The position numbers were made by a program, and so were the translations under genes. This document shows positions 46,238 through 57,059 of a stretch of 64,000 bases of DNA, piece after piece. Every line of letters begins with the position of its first letter. Position 1 is the stretch's first letter. The notes under the pieces are model-generated. The model was not told the DNA's origin and did no database searches. It was given only the letters and a program-made list of their open reading frames with translations. Origin of the DNA: Mucidula mucida. Lineage: Eukaryota > Basidiomycota > Agaricomycetes > Agaricales > Physalacriaceae. The stretch is taken from NCBI GenBank assembly GCA_015501055.1, contig JADNYV010000019.1, positions 248,001 to 312,000 of the forward strand. Reading direction: 5' to 3'.

Positions 46238-46561
46238 TGGTGTTTCCTGATTCGGCCTTCGTCTCGAATTTGGTTTCCCGCACGCTCAAGACTGGTCTGT
46301 CTGCCTTGGGGTTCCGTCGGCTCCAGCCGGTTTCCCCTCTCGGGACTCTCGTTCCCTGCAATTTCAATGACCACATATGGTCTTTTGGAATTGGTCATCA
46401 CGGTCTCCTTTCCCCTTTCCCTCTCGACCGTGAAGCCGGCAGACCCGTCTTCGACACAACACGCAGTATAGTATCACTATATTCGTGCACCTTCCTCTTC
46501 TCTTCCTCCCTTCTTCTTCTCCCTCTTTCACAGCCCGATTGTGGCCAAACCTATCTTATTC
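46238..46561 (+). repeat. split direct repeat B1
   Basis: 324 bp beginning TGGTGTTTCCTG; the same sequence forms B2 at the right end. It directly abuts A2, overlapping it by two bases. Confidence 0.9.
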
Positions 46562-46762
46562 CGCGATAAGTCATCGCGAGGTACGAGCGGTAAACTTATC
46601 TTAGGATAAGATAGTGCCGGGCCATCTAGGGCCGTAGTCATCTACTTCATACATGTACATACAACACGACAGCTTTACAATCCTTGGGGATACTACCTGT
46701 TGTGTTCTCCATCGTCGCGGTTACGCCTTCTGATCCTCGTTCTTTCCTGAAATTTCTTTTCT
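46560..46762 (+). repeat. split direct repeat A2
   Basis: 203-bp second copy of A1, by eye without differences. A 33-bp spacer (46763-46795) separates it from B2. Confidence 0.9.
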
Positions 46763-46795
46763 CCCACCCTCCCGCACCTTGTTTTCTTCAGTGTG

Positions 46796-47119
46796 TGGTG
46801 TTTCCTGATTCGGCCTTCGTCTCGAATTTGGTTTCCCGCACGCTCAAGACTGGTCTGTCTGCCTTGGGGTTCCGTCGGCTCCAGCCGGTTTCCCCTCTCG
46901 GGACTCTCGTTCCCTGCAATTTCAATGACCACATATGGTCTTTTGGAATTGGTCATCACGGTCTCCTTTCCCCTTTCCCTCTCGACCGTGAAGCCGGCAG
47001 ACCCGTCTTCGACACAACACGCAGTATAGTATCACTATATTCGTGCACCTTCCTCTTCTCTTCCTCCCTTCTTCTTCTCCCTCTTTCACAGCCCGATTGT
47101 GGCCAAACCTATCTTATTC
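46796..47119 (+). repeat. split direct repeat B2 (right end of the element)
   Basis: 324-bp second copy of B1, ending CTTATTC at the host junction. Confidence 0.9.
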
Positions 47120-47957
47120 TGTCATATGGCTTCTAAGAAAAGTGGCTACGTGAAGCGGCTCTTGGAATTTCGCGAACAGGGAGCAACGGAGGATCAGAGT
47201 GCGCAAGTTGGGAAGAACGGGTAAGGTAGCAAAGAGGGAGGATGGATCCGTGAGCACTGTAAGTTGCAGCACAGAGATATTGGCACCAACAAAGAGGTAT
47301 TCCAGGCCTGCTGGATCGATGTTTCCCGTGGCTAAGTCTAGATTTATGTTTTCGACGTTTGAGAGGACGGTAGAAGTTGGCATTATCAGAGCCAGTTGAG
47401 CGGCAGAGGTCCTGATAACGAGAGAGGTCAAGCGAGGCCCCAAGTGCCGCCACACAATCGGAAAAAGGTGCAAATCTTGGGCGTCTTCAGTAAAATTCCA
47501 GATGATCTCTATCTCCCTGACATTTTTCAGAGATTGAACGATGCCCTCCAGCAGTACTGCTTGCGCCTTTATAATCTAAGAGAAATCACTGTCTTCAACT
47601 GTACGCAAAACCTGGGGGAAAGACGACAAACATTACGGAGAGTGCGTTCTGGAGAACGCGCGTACCGAATTTCGATTCGTTTCACGAGATGGCAAACATC
47701 CTCATCACTAGTAGTTTTCATGGGATCTGCATAATGACAACTAGCAAGCAAAGCACTACTCACCTACAACGCCTAATCAGTCTTAGACTAGTTAGTTGCT
47801 CTAGAACGAGAGATATGTAGCGAGCAGCCATAGACACATGCAGGAATGCAGAGTTGAGACAGTAGAGTTTCTTTATGTGCCTTTCAGGTACTAGAGAAGC
47901 AATAGCTTCCCAGACGTCGTAGGGCAATTCAGGTAAAATCGTTGGTCTCAGATCCAT
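47120..47957 (-). pseudogene. F-box/LRR gene, upstream part (right of the retrotransposon)
   Basis: Exons on the minus strand: 47764-47957, 47632-47707 and 47575 down to the insertion at 47120, with introns of 56 nt each; all phases agree. The N-terminus MDLRPTILPELPYDVWEAIASLVPERHIKKLYCLN is a clear F-box (LPxDVWxxIxxLVP). After it come SLKNVREIEIIWNF, PRLTSLVIRTSAAQLAL, VENINLDLATG and LPNLRTLILRCSLF, LRR-like turns. The coding sequence is cut by the Ngaro-like element after about codon 242; the remainder is at 40116-40586. The family supplies substrate adaptors to SCF ubiquitin ligases. Apart from the insertion I see no lesion, so the break is young. Confidence 0.8.
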
Positions 47958-48054
47958 GGTACTTGAGAGAGTAGAGTGTAGTAGGACTGAAGCAAGGCAC
48001 TCAGAAGAAGCAAAGATGTTGGTTCAACGGAAGCGGATGTGACTGAAAGCGGAA

Positions 48055-48063
48055 CCCTAACCC
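48055..48063. promoter_or_regulatory. telomere-like motif CCCTAACCC upstream of the parvulin gene
   Basis: Nine bases matching one and a half telomere repeats lie 29 bp before the ATG at 48092. Such boxes bind TTAGGG factors (Tbf1/Teb1 type) in some fungal promoters. A chance match cannot be excluded. Confidence 0.25.
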
Positions 48064-48091
48064 AGCCTCGATCATTCCTTTTCCTCCCACT

Positions 48092-48684
48092 ATGGCGAAG
48101 AAAGCAGCGGCATCGAATAACAAGAACGACAAGAAGGCGAAGGCGAAGGATGAGGATCCCGAAGAGAAGTCGAGCGGAAAAGTACGACCTACTTTGTATA
48201 GCTCCAGCGTCAATAACACAGCACCAGGGCAAAGGTGGCCTGAAAGCCGCGACCGCCGTGAACGTACGACACATCCTCTGCGAGAAACATTCGAAAGCCA
48301 CGGAAGCCTTGACCAAGATACAGGTTCCCCACTGATATCTTTGACTCTGATTTGGCGCTCACCGATGGTAGGAGGGAATTGCATTTCACAAAGTCGCACA
48401 AGAGTACTCCGAGGACAAGGCGAAAGGTATGTTCTCTCTCTTATTGTAATTGATACACCTCATCCGTCGCAGCTGGTGGAAGCCTTGGCTGGATGGTCAG
48501 AGGCAGTATGGTGCGTACTTGGGTTTACACTGTCACAAACGTTATCCAATTCTTCTTCAAGGTCGGAGCATTCCAAGATGCAGCTTTTGCGTTGACACCA
48601 TCAACTGTCGACAAGCCTGTCGTGTCATCACTAGTGAAGACCAACTTTGGATACCACATCATCATGGTCGAGGGACGACGTTAA
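48092..48684 (+). CDS. parvulin-type peptidyl-prolyl isomerase (Pin4/PAR14-like)
   Basis: Exons 48092-48181, 48228-48323, 48372-48426, 48473-48510, 48562-48684 give 133 residues. The N-terminus is Lys/Ala-rich ([21 protein letters not shown]), the usual basic tail of PAR14, then [57 protein letters not shown] and [12 protein letters not shown], the full single-domain parvulin fold. There is no WW domain, so it is not Ess1/Pin1. Pin4-type enzymes act in the nucleus and nucleolus, in ribosome biogenesis and chromatin. The second exon could start six bases earlier (48222) in the same frame; the 51-nt last intron is also open in frame. Confidence 0.85.
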
Positions 48685-51262
48685 ACACAATGTCGAGTCT
48701 CGAGTCTACTTTGTTTCTTACTAGGGCCTTCTACGCTCCTGATAACACGATATACTTCACGTCCCGTTCAATCGTACGCGACGATTAGCTATGCATGCTG
48801 GTTCTCTTGCTTTATTCACCTTCGGTGCTCTGTACTCCCGTCGACCAGAGAATCGAGAAAATCTTGCGATACTCAAAAATGCGCGTATAGCTTCGGTATA
48901 TCAGATCCAGAGGCACAGACCGTTCAACCGATTCTTGGATTGGGCGAGCGGTCTCTAAATTCTGGCCTAAAGTGTACTTAGCAGTCACGACACTGGTCAA
49001 CATTACTGAGGACTGTGGCGTTGATTAAGGCCTAGCCACGGTTGGATTCGGCAACCGAAATTTGCGCTGGGATTTTGTGGAGCAAAAGGCCTCAAATCGC
49101 GTGTTTCAGAGGGTAAACGCGATTGCCTGGCCTTACGAGCGCTCGCAATGATCCGCTCGAGCTCTCTCATTCGAGTGCCACTGCGCGCCATTGTAAAACT
49201 CGAAGCTGACTGTTATGGGCTCCGTCCCTTTCATGGGCATATTGTTGGCGCCCGCTTTTCGCATTTCGTAGGGTGATTCTGGCACCGAACCGAACTTCCT
49301 GTGAAAACAGGGACTATCGTCATAACATTACATTGTCACACATCCGAGATCTACATCGACCTACAACCTACGTCACAAAGTTCTCGAAGACAACAGCTTC
49401 TGCTGTCTTCTAGTGCAGTTATTATGCAGGTACGTGATGGTCGATCTGTTCTATTTCATCAGGGCAATTCAGGCCATGCTGAGACAACCACACCTGGACG
49501 AAAACCTAAAGTCACTGAGGCGCCGATTCATTATCACCGAGGCATAAACACATGCAGAACGACTTTCTCGGTTTTATTGGCACAGCCCACTCGGATGATT
49601 ACCCAGATTACTCCACTCTTGTAAGTTCAATTCTCTGAAGTGCGTGCAGCCTGTCAAAGTCATTTCGGAACCCCGAGTGGTGAAGCCGTACCATTATCAC
49701 TTGGATGACTGAAGAGGTGGGTGATGTCCAATCTTGAAGCTTTCCGAAGCGACTCCCTCAAGACTTTTTGAGGTTTAAATAAAGCGATTGAAGCATGTGT
49801 ACCATGATATCGGTGGCGTCGGTCACGAAGGCTTATCAGAGGGCTAGTGTCTGGGCATCTTGACCGAGATCACAAATCGTACACAGCTTGTGGCGACAAC
49901 GTGGGATGGCATTTTGACGTACTGCTATTTTTTGATAGATGGGATGTAACTTATACGATGCTTAGAACGACCAATTGAATCGGAGCGCTCGAAAGTCGCC
50001 CGATGAATAGACGCCACTCGAAGGCAGGTACGCATGCATCCTTCTCAATTTGATAAAAGGTATGTGACATGTGTGGCGCCTCAAAATATCTCAGAACAGC
50101 TCAGAACGTACCTGCGGCCAGGTACGGCTCTTGACGCTTAGAGCAGCGTTTAAATATATCGCTATTCAGAATATGTATTTAAGGCCCAAACAAAGATAAC
50201 AACTGATGGATGAAAAACCGAAGGAGGTTACTCTGTCACACGGTGACATGGACCCCGTCACCACAACGATCAACAAGCGGTGGAACCAAGATCAACGCAT
50301 GAGTACGCGCGCATGTTACCGTATGTACATTCATGCTGCATTAAACCACATATCCTGACGTTCTTTCAGCCCTGCTTTACTGGAATTACACATACATAGC
50401 ACTGAAGTCTGAGACGCGGTCGTTTCCTTCGCCGTTTTTCCGGGCGTAGTCTTAACTCGCGCAAATTTGGCACAAGCGCATGGAGAGCATCCCCGTTCCT
50501 CAAGCTTGTCCCTACTTGTCAATGCGGTTTCCCAATAACAGGCCGACCGACGACCGCTGAGTTTCCTTCTCCCGCTGTCCGCAGTCTCCGACGCCCCGCG
50601 CGCCTCTTGCTCTGATATCTTTTCTGAACTCGATTACTATCCTGAAACTACCGAAGAGGCGAGTGCACAACTCGGAACTACACATTGACAAATGGGCAAC
50701 CTGGGCAAGACCATATGTGAATCCCGTTATCTCAACTGACTTGCGTGACCATCAGGACTTCTCTGATTCGTTGATCTTCCCGCCCGTCGAGCCGTTCCTT
50801 CTAGCCCGCCTTTCTTCGACGCGCACATGTGGTGCGCATGGGGGATTTGACGGAACCTCGCTAGGAGATGACTTCAAGTCCAGACTGACGCATTCCAGAT
50901 ACGACAGGTGGACAGACTTTAGAATGGACGTCCTCCGCGCCGGAGCATTCCTTCAATGAATTGATTTTTTTTTGCCGGAGTCTTATCCGACCAATGCATT
51001 CAATTGTTGAAGGGTCCGTTCTTCCATGGGTGAACAGTGAACACGGGAACACGTCGAACACAAACAACTTATCGTGTGCTGAAGATGCTATTAATAGCTC
51101 ATTTAGCATGCGGTCTGGCCATCACCTCCACGTCCAGCTCTCCACGCCATTTCGCTATCATATTGTACTTCGATGCTATCATAATCCACTGATGCGGCTA
51201 TAAGAGCTACTAGCTTCTGTTCCTGGAGCTTCGTGCCTCTCCCCCAAGTGCCAGTCTCAGCG
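48685..51262. other. long gene-poor stretch
   Basis: About 2.6 kb without a convincing gene. On the minus strand two adjoining frames (49003-49191, starting MARSGTRMRELERIIASARKAR, and 48812-49003) could be exons of a small basic protein, but I do not recognise it and no splice was verified. The rest has only short frames. Near 50030 and 50110 the words cgaaggcaggtacg and gcggccaggtacgg form a loose repeat. The promoter of the peptide transporter lies at its right end. Confidence 0.35.
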
Positions 51263-53769
51263 ATGTGTGCGTATAAGCTCTTCTTCAGCTTCTTGACTCT
51301 TTGTTGATAAAAGGTTCAGCTGCAGCCCATGCGCAAGCGACAATCGACTACGAGTCTGCCCCGGTTAACCCCGGTGGTCTGCCCATAACAGAGAAAGAGA
51401 AGGAGGACTCCTCGTCAGTCGTAGCTGTCGACAGTGGACTCCACTTTGAGCTCGAGGACTATCCAGAGCCCACCGAGGAGGAGTTTGCGACCTTGCGGAA
51501 GGTCCCTGCGCATATGCCATGGGCCGCTATCGCTATGTGCTTGATTGAGTACGCCATCTTCATCTGACATACGTCAGTTCTCATTTTTTCCCGCAGATTC
51601 GCTGAGCGTGCGAGTTACTATGGATGCACGCAGGTGTTTGCGAATTTCGTCCGTGGTGCCCTTCCAGCGGGCGGTAACGGGGCGGGAGCAGTGGCTCCCG
51701 GGGCAGCGGGTTTGAATCAGTCGGCAGGTGCTTTGGGATTGGGTTCTGAAGCCGCGACCGCTGTGACCCAGACGTTCACCTTCTTGGTACGTATCCATTG
51801 CTACCATCATTACTTTCCATGGCTTATCGGGGCCTCCTGTCAGGCTTACTGTATTCCCATCTTTGGTGGAATCGTCGCTGACACCCGGTGGGGTCGCTTC
51901 AAGGCGATTTGTGGTAAGCCGAGTTGTCGCTTTTGACAGGAGCGGAAGGCTGATTAGATGCCGGCTTTTAGTCGGGACTGCTATCGGAGCAATTGCCCAC
52001 GTCCTCCTTGTGGTGCCCGCCATTCCTTCGGTTATCGCATCTGGCCACGCGCTTGCGCCTTTCATCATCGCGTTTATCATTCTTGCATTGTAGGTGATCT
52101 AAATTTGCTTCTTAAGCCTAATTCTTATACCGATTTCTCTAGTGCCGCTGGTTTCATCAAACCCTCTCTTGCACCTCTGCTTTGCGATCAGTCACCTGTA
52201 AAACACCCTCGGGTTACAACTACGAAGAGTGGGGAAAGAGTTATTCTTGATCCTACGGCAACCGTTCAAAGATATCTCCTCATCGTAAGTCTTCCTTCCG
52301 TACCTCATTAGATGCTAGGACCTCATAGCTATTACCTCTCAGTTCTACTTTTGTATTAACGTTGGAGCATTCTTCGGGTGGGTATCGCCTTTCTGTGATC
52401 TCGCGACTCAAGTTAATCCCTGATTCCTCAGTCTCGCTACCTCTTACGCTGCGCACAATGTCGGTTTCTGGCTGGCATTCCTCACGCCTGGTATTATGTT
52501 CGTATTTCCGCTGCATATAACCGACGATTTTCTCAACCTTCTTCTTCTTCAGCTACATGGTCATGCCCATCGTCCTTGTCGGAGCCTTCAAGCGCCTCTA
52601 TAAAGCACCTCCTCAAGGTTCCGTCGTCCTCGAAGCTTCACATGTTGTGAAGTACCTCTTCAACCGCGCCACCTTCAAGTCGTGGTGGAAGGGAGGCGAT
52701 GCGTTTTGGGACCATGCCAAGCCTTCGGCTATCGCAGCTTCGACCGGCCACCCGGTCGACGTCTCGGTCATCAATTGGGACGACAAGTTTGTCGACGAGT
52801 TGAGGCAGTCGTTCAGCGCATGCAAAGTCTTCTTCCTGATTCCTATTTTCAACGTAAGCGCGTTCTCCCCAGTATGACAACCGTCCATCTAACGTTACTG
52901 CAGTTGGCCGATGGCGGTCTTGGAAACTCAGAGAACGCGATGTCTGCTTCAATGACTGTCAATGGTGTCCCCAATGACTTGCTCAACAATTTCAACCCTT
53001 TGAGCAGTGCGTTTCTCTGTTTCTTCATCTGCTGTCTGTGTAGTTGACTTGTCTTCTCTTAAGTCATTGTTGCCACGCCGATCATCACGTATGGTCTGTA
53101 TCCGATGTTGCAAAAGTTCAATATCCCCTTCCCGGCCATGTGGCGTATTGCTGTGGGATTCCTGCTGGCGTCGATTAACATGATCTTTGGTGCTGTCATT
53201 CAGTGGCGCGTGTATCAGGCGAGTCATCCTCTGAAATCTTCTTTTCCCCCCCAGCCTATATTGATCGTGTCCTCAGACCTCCCCTTGTGGTTATGCCGCT
53301 TCGACTTGCGCCACGGTATCGCCGGTATCTCTGTGGTGGCAGATTCCTTTATACACATTACCAGCCGTCGGAGAGATATTCGTGAATGTCACATCATACG
53401 AGATCGCCTACACGCGCGCACCAGCACGGATGAAGGGTCTCGTGTACTCGATGGTGTTGTTTACTTCAGCGCTTTCCTCTGCACTCTCACTCGCGCTCAC
53501 TGCCGTCGTTGATGACCCGTTCTTGATCTGGCCTGTGCGTATCTCTTTCTGGTCCTGTATGTAGCATGAGACTGACATGAACCTTTCTCTTTCAGTATGT
53601 GGCACTTGCATGCGCGTCATTCGTCGCCGCCTTCTGCTTCCCATTGTTCTTCTCCTCTCTGGACAAGCCGGTGGTGTTTAACGATACCGAGCGCATGGAG
53701 GGCAAGCAGCAGCCGACTGCTATAGTTGCTAGCGATCCCGAAAAGACATCCTCGACAGAAAAGATCTGA
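51263..53769 (+). CDS. PTR2: proton-coupled oligopeptide transporter (POT/PTR2 family)
   Basis: Thirteen exons: 51263-51266, 51314-51548, 51597-51786, 51844-51913, 51972-52089, 52143-52284, 52343-52377, 52432-52497, 52553-52853, 52904-53006, 53064-53218, 53277-53534, 53596-53769, giving 616 residues with about 12 membrane helices. POT marks are CLIEFAERASYYG, PIFGGIVADTRWGRFKAI (PTR2 signature 1), FYFCINVGAFFG (FYxxINxG motif), and LPAVGEIFVNVTSYEIAYTRAP. It imports di/tripeptides with protons across the plasma membrane. The first exon is only four bases (ATG T), inferred because the next exon has no in-frame ATG and a good 47-nt intron fits. The intron at 53219 starts GC (CAG|GCGAGT). Confidence 0.9.
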
Positions 53770-54094
53770 GTATCCTTATGGCATTTCTTGGGTCTCACTG
53801 TGGTGTATATGATATATACGATTATTTGATTCTTATAGCAAAATAAAATAACATCAATCTTCACGAGCGTTAGTGGCTGCCCTAGTCGCGCATGAGCAAG
53901 ACAGGGATACCTGTTGTTCTAGGGTGGCGTCATGGTGCAAAGTTTTCCTAGCGTGGAAAAAACACGCTGTCTTAATTCTCTATGAGTCTGAACAGTGGAA
54001 TGAGCATATGACGTTACAGTAACAACAGTAATTACACGACCGTACAGTTATAGATGTGATAGATACAGCGAAATAAATAGTCCGTGACAGGTCT
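53770..54094. other. convergent intergenic region
   Basis: 3' flanks of the peptide transporter and of the first lipase gene. AT-rich with a possible polyadenylation area (aaaataaaataac at about 53840). No gene. Confidence 0.45.
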
Positions 54095-55388
54095 CTATGG
54101 TTGTGGAGGAGTCGAAGAAGTCGAGCTCCCCGAGGGACTGCTCGCGTTAGACGACGAGGGAGTAGGAAGACCTTCATGCTTCGGGTCTTGCATGGCGGCC
54201 ATCGCCATTGACGGCGAGCTTGGAGGTAAGCCAGGCTTCAGCTGGGATATACTAGGTGCAAGATGTTTGCTCGCGCGCTTCTTGTACCTATTAACCCAAT
54301 CATCCTGACCTAACATTGCTTTCTGCAACCACTGCAGCCTTGTGAGCACTCGTTCCATATTGCGGCCATTGTAATAGTTATGACCGCCTCTAGGATACTG
54401 GATAGGCTGATCATTTGTCGGCGCAGGATCAGCAAGGAAGAGCGAGAATTCGCTTTCCGACGGAGGCACCTTGTAAAGGCGGCCGTGAATCAGATAGAAT
54501 GGCTTTTCGGTAAAATGGCGATAGCCAAAAGATCGCGGGGGAAGGGAAGGTACACCATCGTTGTACGCCTTGACGCACAATTCGGTGAATTCGTGTTTCT
54601 CCTGGAACGCGGTGCGAAGCTCCCGCCAATGTTTAACAAACGCCGCGTCTCCAACGCGTGGTGCACCGAAGGAGGCAAGTTTTAAGCGGCACTTGGCAGG
54701 GATGGGAATCTTTCCCAGGAAGACATCCATAATGAGAAGGTAGGACACAGCCCCGCCCATACTGTGGCCTGTTATGACTAGCTCTTCGGCGTCGGGGTGC
54801 TCTTTGAACCCTGTGGCAATGCCGGCGTAAACCAGATCGCGTACACCCTTATACAAGGACCAGAATCCGGAATGAACAACACCAGGCGCATGACGGGGGC
54901 GATGGTATAGAGTGCGCAAGTCCTGCATGGCCTGCGGTACAGAGCAGGTTCCCGACGTGGCAGCAACTAGCTGTTTGGAGTGTGGACGGTACGCGACATA
55001 GGAATGCAGATGCGAGACTCGGCCAAAGTATTCGGCGACCCAGACAGAGTCACGCAAGCCTTCGTAGCCTTCCAGTGGAAAGTCGGGCTGAAGCATCTTG
55101 TCGATGTTATTGAAGATGAAGGAGACGGGGACGATATTGTTAGAGGCAATTTCGGCATATTGTCCTGTACAGCTGTTTAGTAGGTATGAGACCGGTTGGA
55201 TTGGACGTACCAATGTCTGCAAGCTGGAATTCGACGTCGGCAGAGGCCAGATCCTTGTCAGTGAGCGTGTACGCCGAGTATTTTGCTAGATATTTGGCAA
55301 CCCATCGGAAATTCGTGAGTTTTTCCGAAGCGTACATGTGGCGCTGCGCTTCGGTGAGAGTGTACTTGGGCGCTTTGACTTTCGACAT
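54095..55388 (-). CDS. class 3 lipase (paralog 1)
   Basis: Two exons, 55211-55388 and 54095-55164, are joined by a 46-nt intron and give 415 residues. The alpha/beta-hydrolase core has the nucleophile elbow GHSMGGAVSYL, an Asp in CVKAYNDGVPSLPP and a His in YPRGGHNYYNG, matching a lipase_3 catalytic triad. There is no signal peptide; the N-terminus (LTEAQRHMYASEKLTNFRWVAKYLAK) is helical and shared with the neighbouring paralog, so the enzyme is probably intracellular. The C-terminal 60 residues are Pro/Ser-rich and absent from the paralog. It is arranged head-to-head with paralog 2, 571 bp between their ATGs. Confidence 0.88.
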
Positions 55389-55959
55389 GACCGGAAGGGG
55401 GAGGTTGGTAGTGAAGGAGCATTTCAGGTCCGCGGTGGTGGGGTATTAAGGGTAAGACGGGTTCTCGTCATCTGCATGACTAGAACGAGGACCCCGAATA
55501 TGGGTATTTCCCCGGGTAAATGTTCCCACGCTTTCTGACCACAGATTTGAACGTTTTGCAACGAGAGGATCCTTTTGGGGGTTCGAAAAGAGGCCAAAAA
55601 AGTTCGGATTATCGTGATTTTGGCCAGAAAAGCCCGGATTATGCATACGGCCTGCTCACCTATATTCGGGGGTCCTCTAGAACGGTAGTTGGGGACGATG
55701 TGATCGGGCGATCAGATGACGTCCCGATCAGGCAGAGCGGAGTCCTTTTTGGGGTTCGGCAATCTGATCCATGGCGGTATTGCAACACTCTGTCTAAGCC
55801 GTGTCCTTCCTTTTCATCGTTCAAGCTTTACGCAGTCTTCATTGTTTAAAGTGACTGTCTGTATCGTGGCGAACTGTACGATACTCAAAGTGATTTGTTT
55901 CAGGTTCATTGAGCAATGATCAAGGCAGTGCCTCTGCACGTCGAGTCTGAACCTTCGCC
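55389..55959. promoter_or_regulatory. shared intergenic region of the divergent lipase pair
   Basis: 571 bp separate the two start codons. No gene frame is open. It has an AAAAGAGGCCAAAAAAG stretch at about 55585 and an internal near-repeat (ttcggattatcgtgattttggcc, then gaaaagcccggattatgc). It presumably drives both lipases. Confidence 0.4.
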
Positions 55960-57059
55960 ATGAGCACAAGTGCTATCCTAAGTGACGCCCAACGGCGCAT
56001 GTATGCCTCGGAGAAGGAAGAGAACTTTCGCTGGATAGCCAAGCTCGTTGCCTCGACCTCATCATATACCCTCACAGAGAATGACCTGGCGCCATCTGAC
56101 GTCGAGATAGAGCTCGAAGAGATAGGTGGGTATGATGTTTCTACGTCCGTATCACAATCTCAACCTATACCACAGGCCAGTACGCGGAAATTGCATCCAA
56201 CAATACCGTCCCTATATCCTTCATTCTCACCCACATTGACCAGCTCGTCCAACCCCGATTCCCTCTAGAAGGTTATACCGCTCTCAAAGGCTCAATCCTA
56301 ATCGCAGACTTCTTTGGTCGCGTCTCAGACCTCCATTCATATCTCACCTATCGCCCTTCTACCAAACAACTCATCGTCGCCATATCTGGAACCACATCGC
56401 CCGTCCAGGCAATCCAAGACCTACGCTTCCTCTTCCAGAAGCATCCCTCTGGTCGCGGTCGCGTGCATACAGGTTTCTGGACGCTTTATCAAGGTCTCAA
56501 GGACCTAATATGCGATGCCATGGCCCAGGGGTTTCGCGAACACGAGGTGGAGGAACTCGTGTTGACCGGTCATAGCATGGGCGGGGCAATCTCATACCTC
56601 CTTGCGCTCGATATCCTCACCGGGGCTGTACGCATACCGCCTGGATGCCGTATCAAGACAGTCACCTTTGGCTCGCCTCGTGCCGGCGACGACCATCTGG
56701 TGCGGTATTGGAGGGAATGCGCGACGTCTATTACGGAACTGTGCGTCAAAGGGTATAATGACGGCGTTCACGCGCTCCCTCCAGGCTTCCTCGGATATCG
56801 CCATTTCACAGAAAACTGTCTTTATTGGGTCAACGAACGGTTGTATCGCGTGCCTTCGTCAGAATGTGAAGCTTCACTATTCAAAGCCCCGCCGAGTCCC
56901 AAGCCTCCTTTATATCCCAAGGGAGGTCATAATTATTACAATGGGCACGATATGGAGAAGGTCTTGCGAACTCTAAAGTTGATCGACGTTAAACGCAAGG
57001 ACTGGGTTCAAGCATACATGAGTCTGCAGGGTGAGATTTCTCTTCTTTCCCTAGTCTAG
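55960..57059 (+). CDS. class 3 lipase (paralog 2)
   Basis: Exons 55960-56125 and 56176-57059, joined by a 50-nt intron at the same position and phase as in paralog 1, give 349 residues. It shares with paralog 1 the N-terminal helix (LSDAQRRMYASEKEENFRWIAKL), GQYAEIASNN at the junction, GHSMGGAISYL (nucleophile), CVKGYNDGVHALPP (Asp) and YPKGGHNYYNGHDMEKVL (His). It lacks the Pro/Ser tail. A strong donor (CTGCAGG|gtgaga) near 57030 could splice to ctccag at 57087 and end at about 57102 with a short alternative tail. The pair is a clear duplication by inversion. Confidence 0.86.

Larger units (their letters stand above)
40587..47119 (+). mobile_element. Ngaro-like tyrosine-recombinase (DIRS-order) retrotransposon with split direct repeats
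   Basis: A 6533-bp element with ends in the order A1 (40587-40789), internal ORFs, B1 (46238-46561), A2 (46560-46762) and B2 (46796-47119). A1 equals A2 and B1 equals B2 by eye. This A1-B1A2-B2 layout is the split direct repeat structure of Ngaro elements. It encodes a Gag-like protein with a zinc knuckle, a reverse transcriptase with RNase H, and a tyrosine recombinase; there is no DDE integrase. There is no target-site duplication, as expected for recombinase-mediated insertion. Its internal genes contain spliceosome-type introns. It carries two coding lesions, described under the ORFs. It interrupts a host F-box/LRR gene in reverse orientation. Confidence 0.92.

Noticed and set aside
46157..46401. 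Minus-strand frames in B1 and B2 that look like a conserved gene
   Set aside because: Conservation is explained by the direct repeat; there is no start context or domain.
46157..47136. Long open frames of 104-150 codons in the repeats (for example 46684-47136)
   Set aside because: They repeat exactly because they lie in the B1/A2/B2 repeats of the retrotransposon, are Pro/Leu/Ser-rich and show no family motif.
49301..51203. Several 60-107-codon frames between the parvulin and transporter genes
   Set aside because: No shared motif, splice chain or codon pattern; typical chance frames in a 2.6-kb gap.
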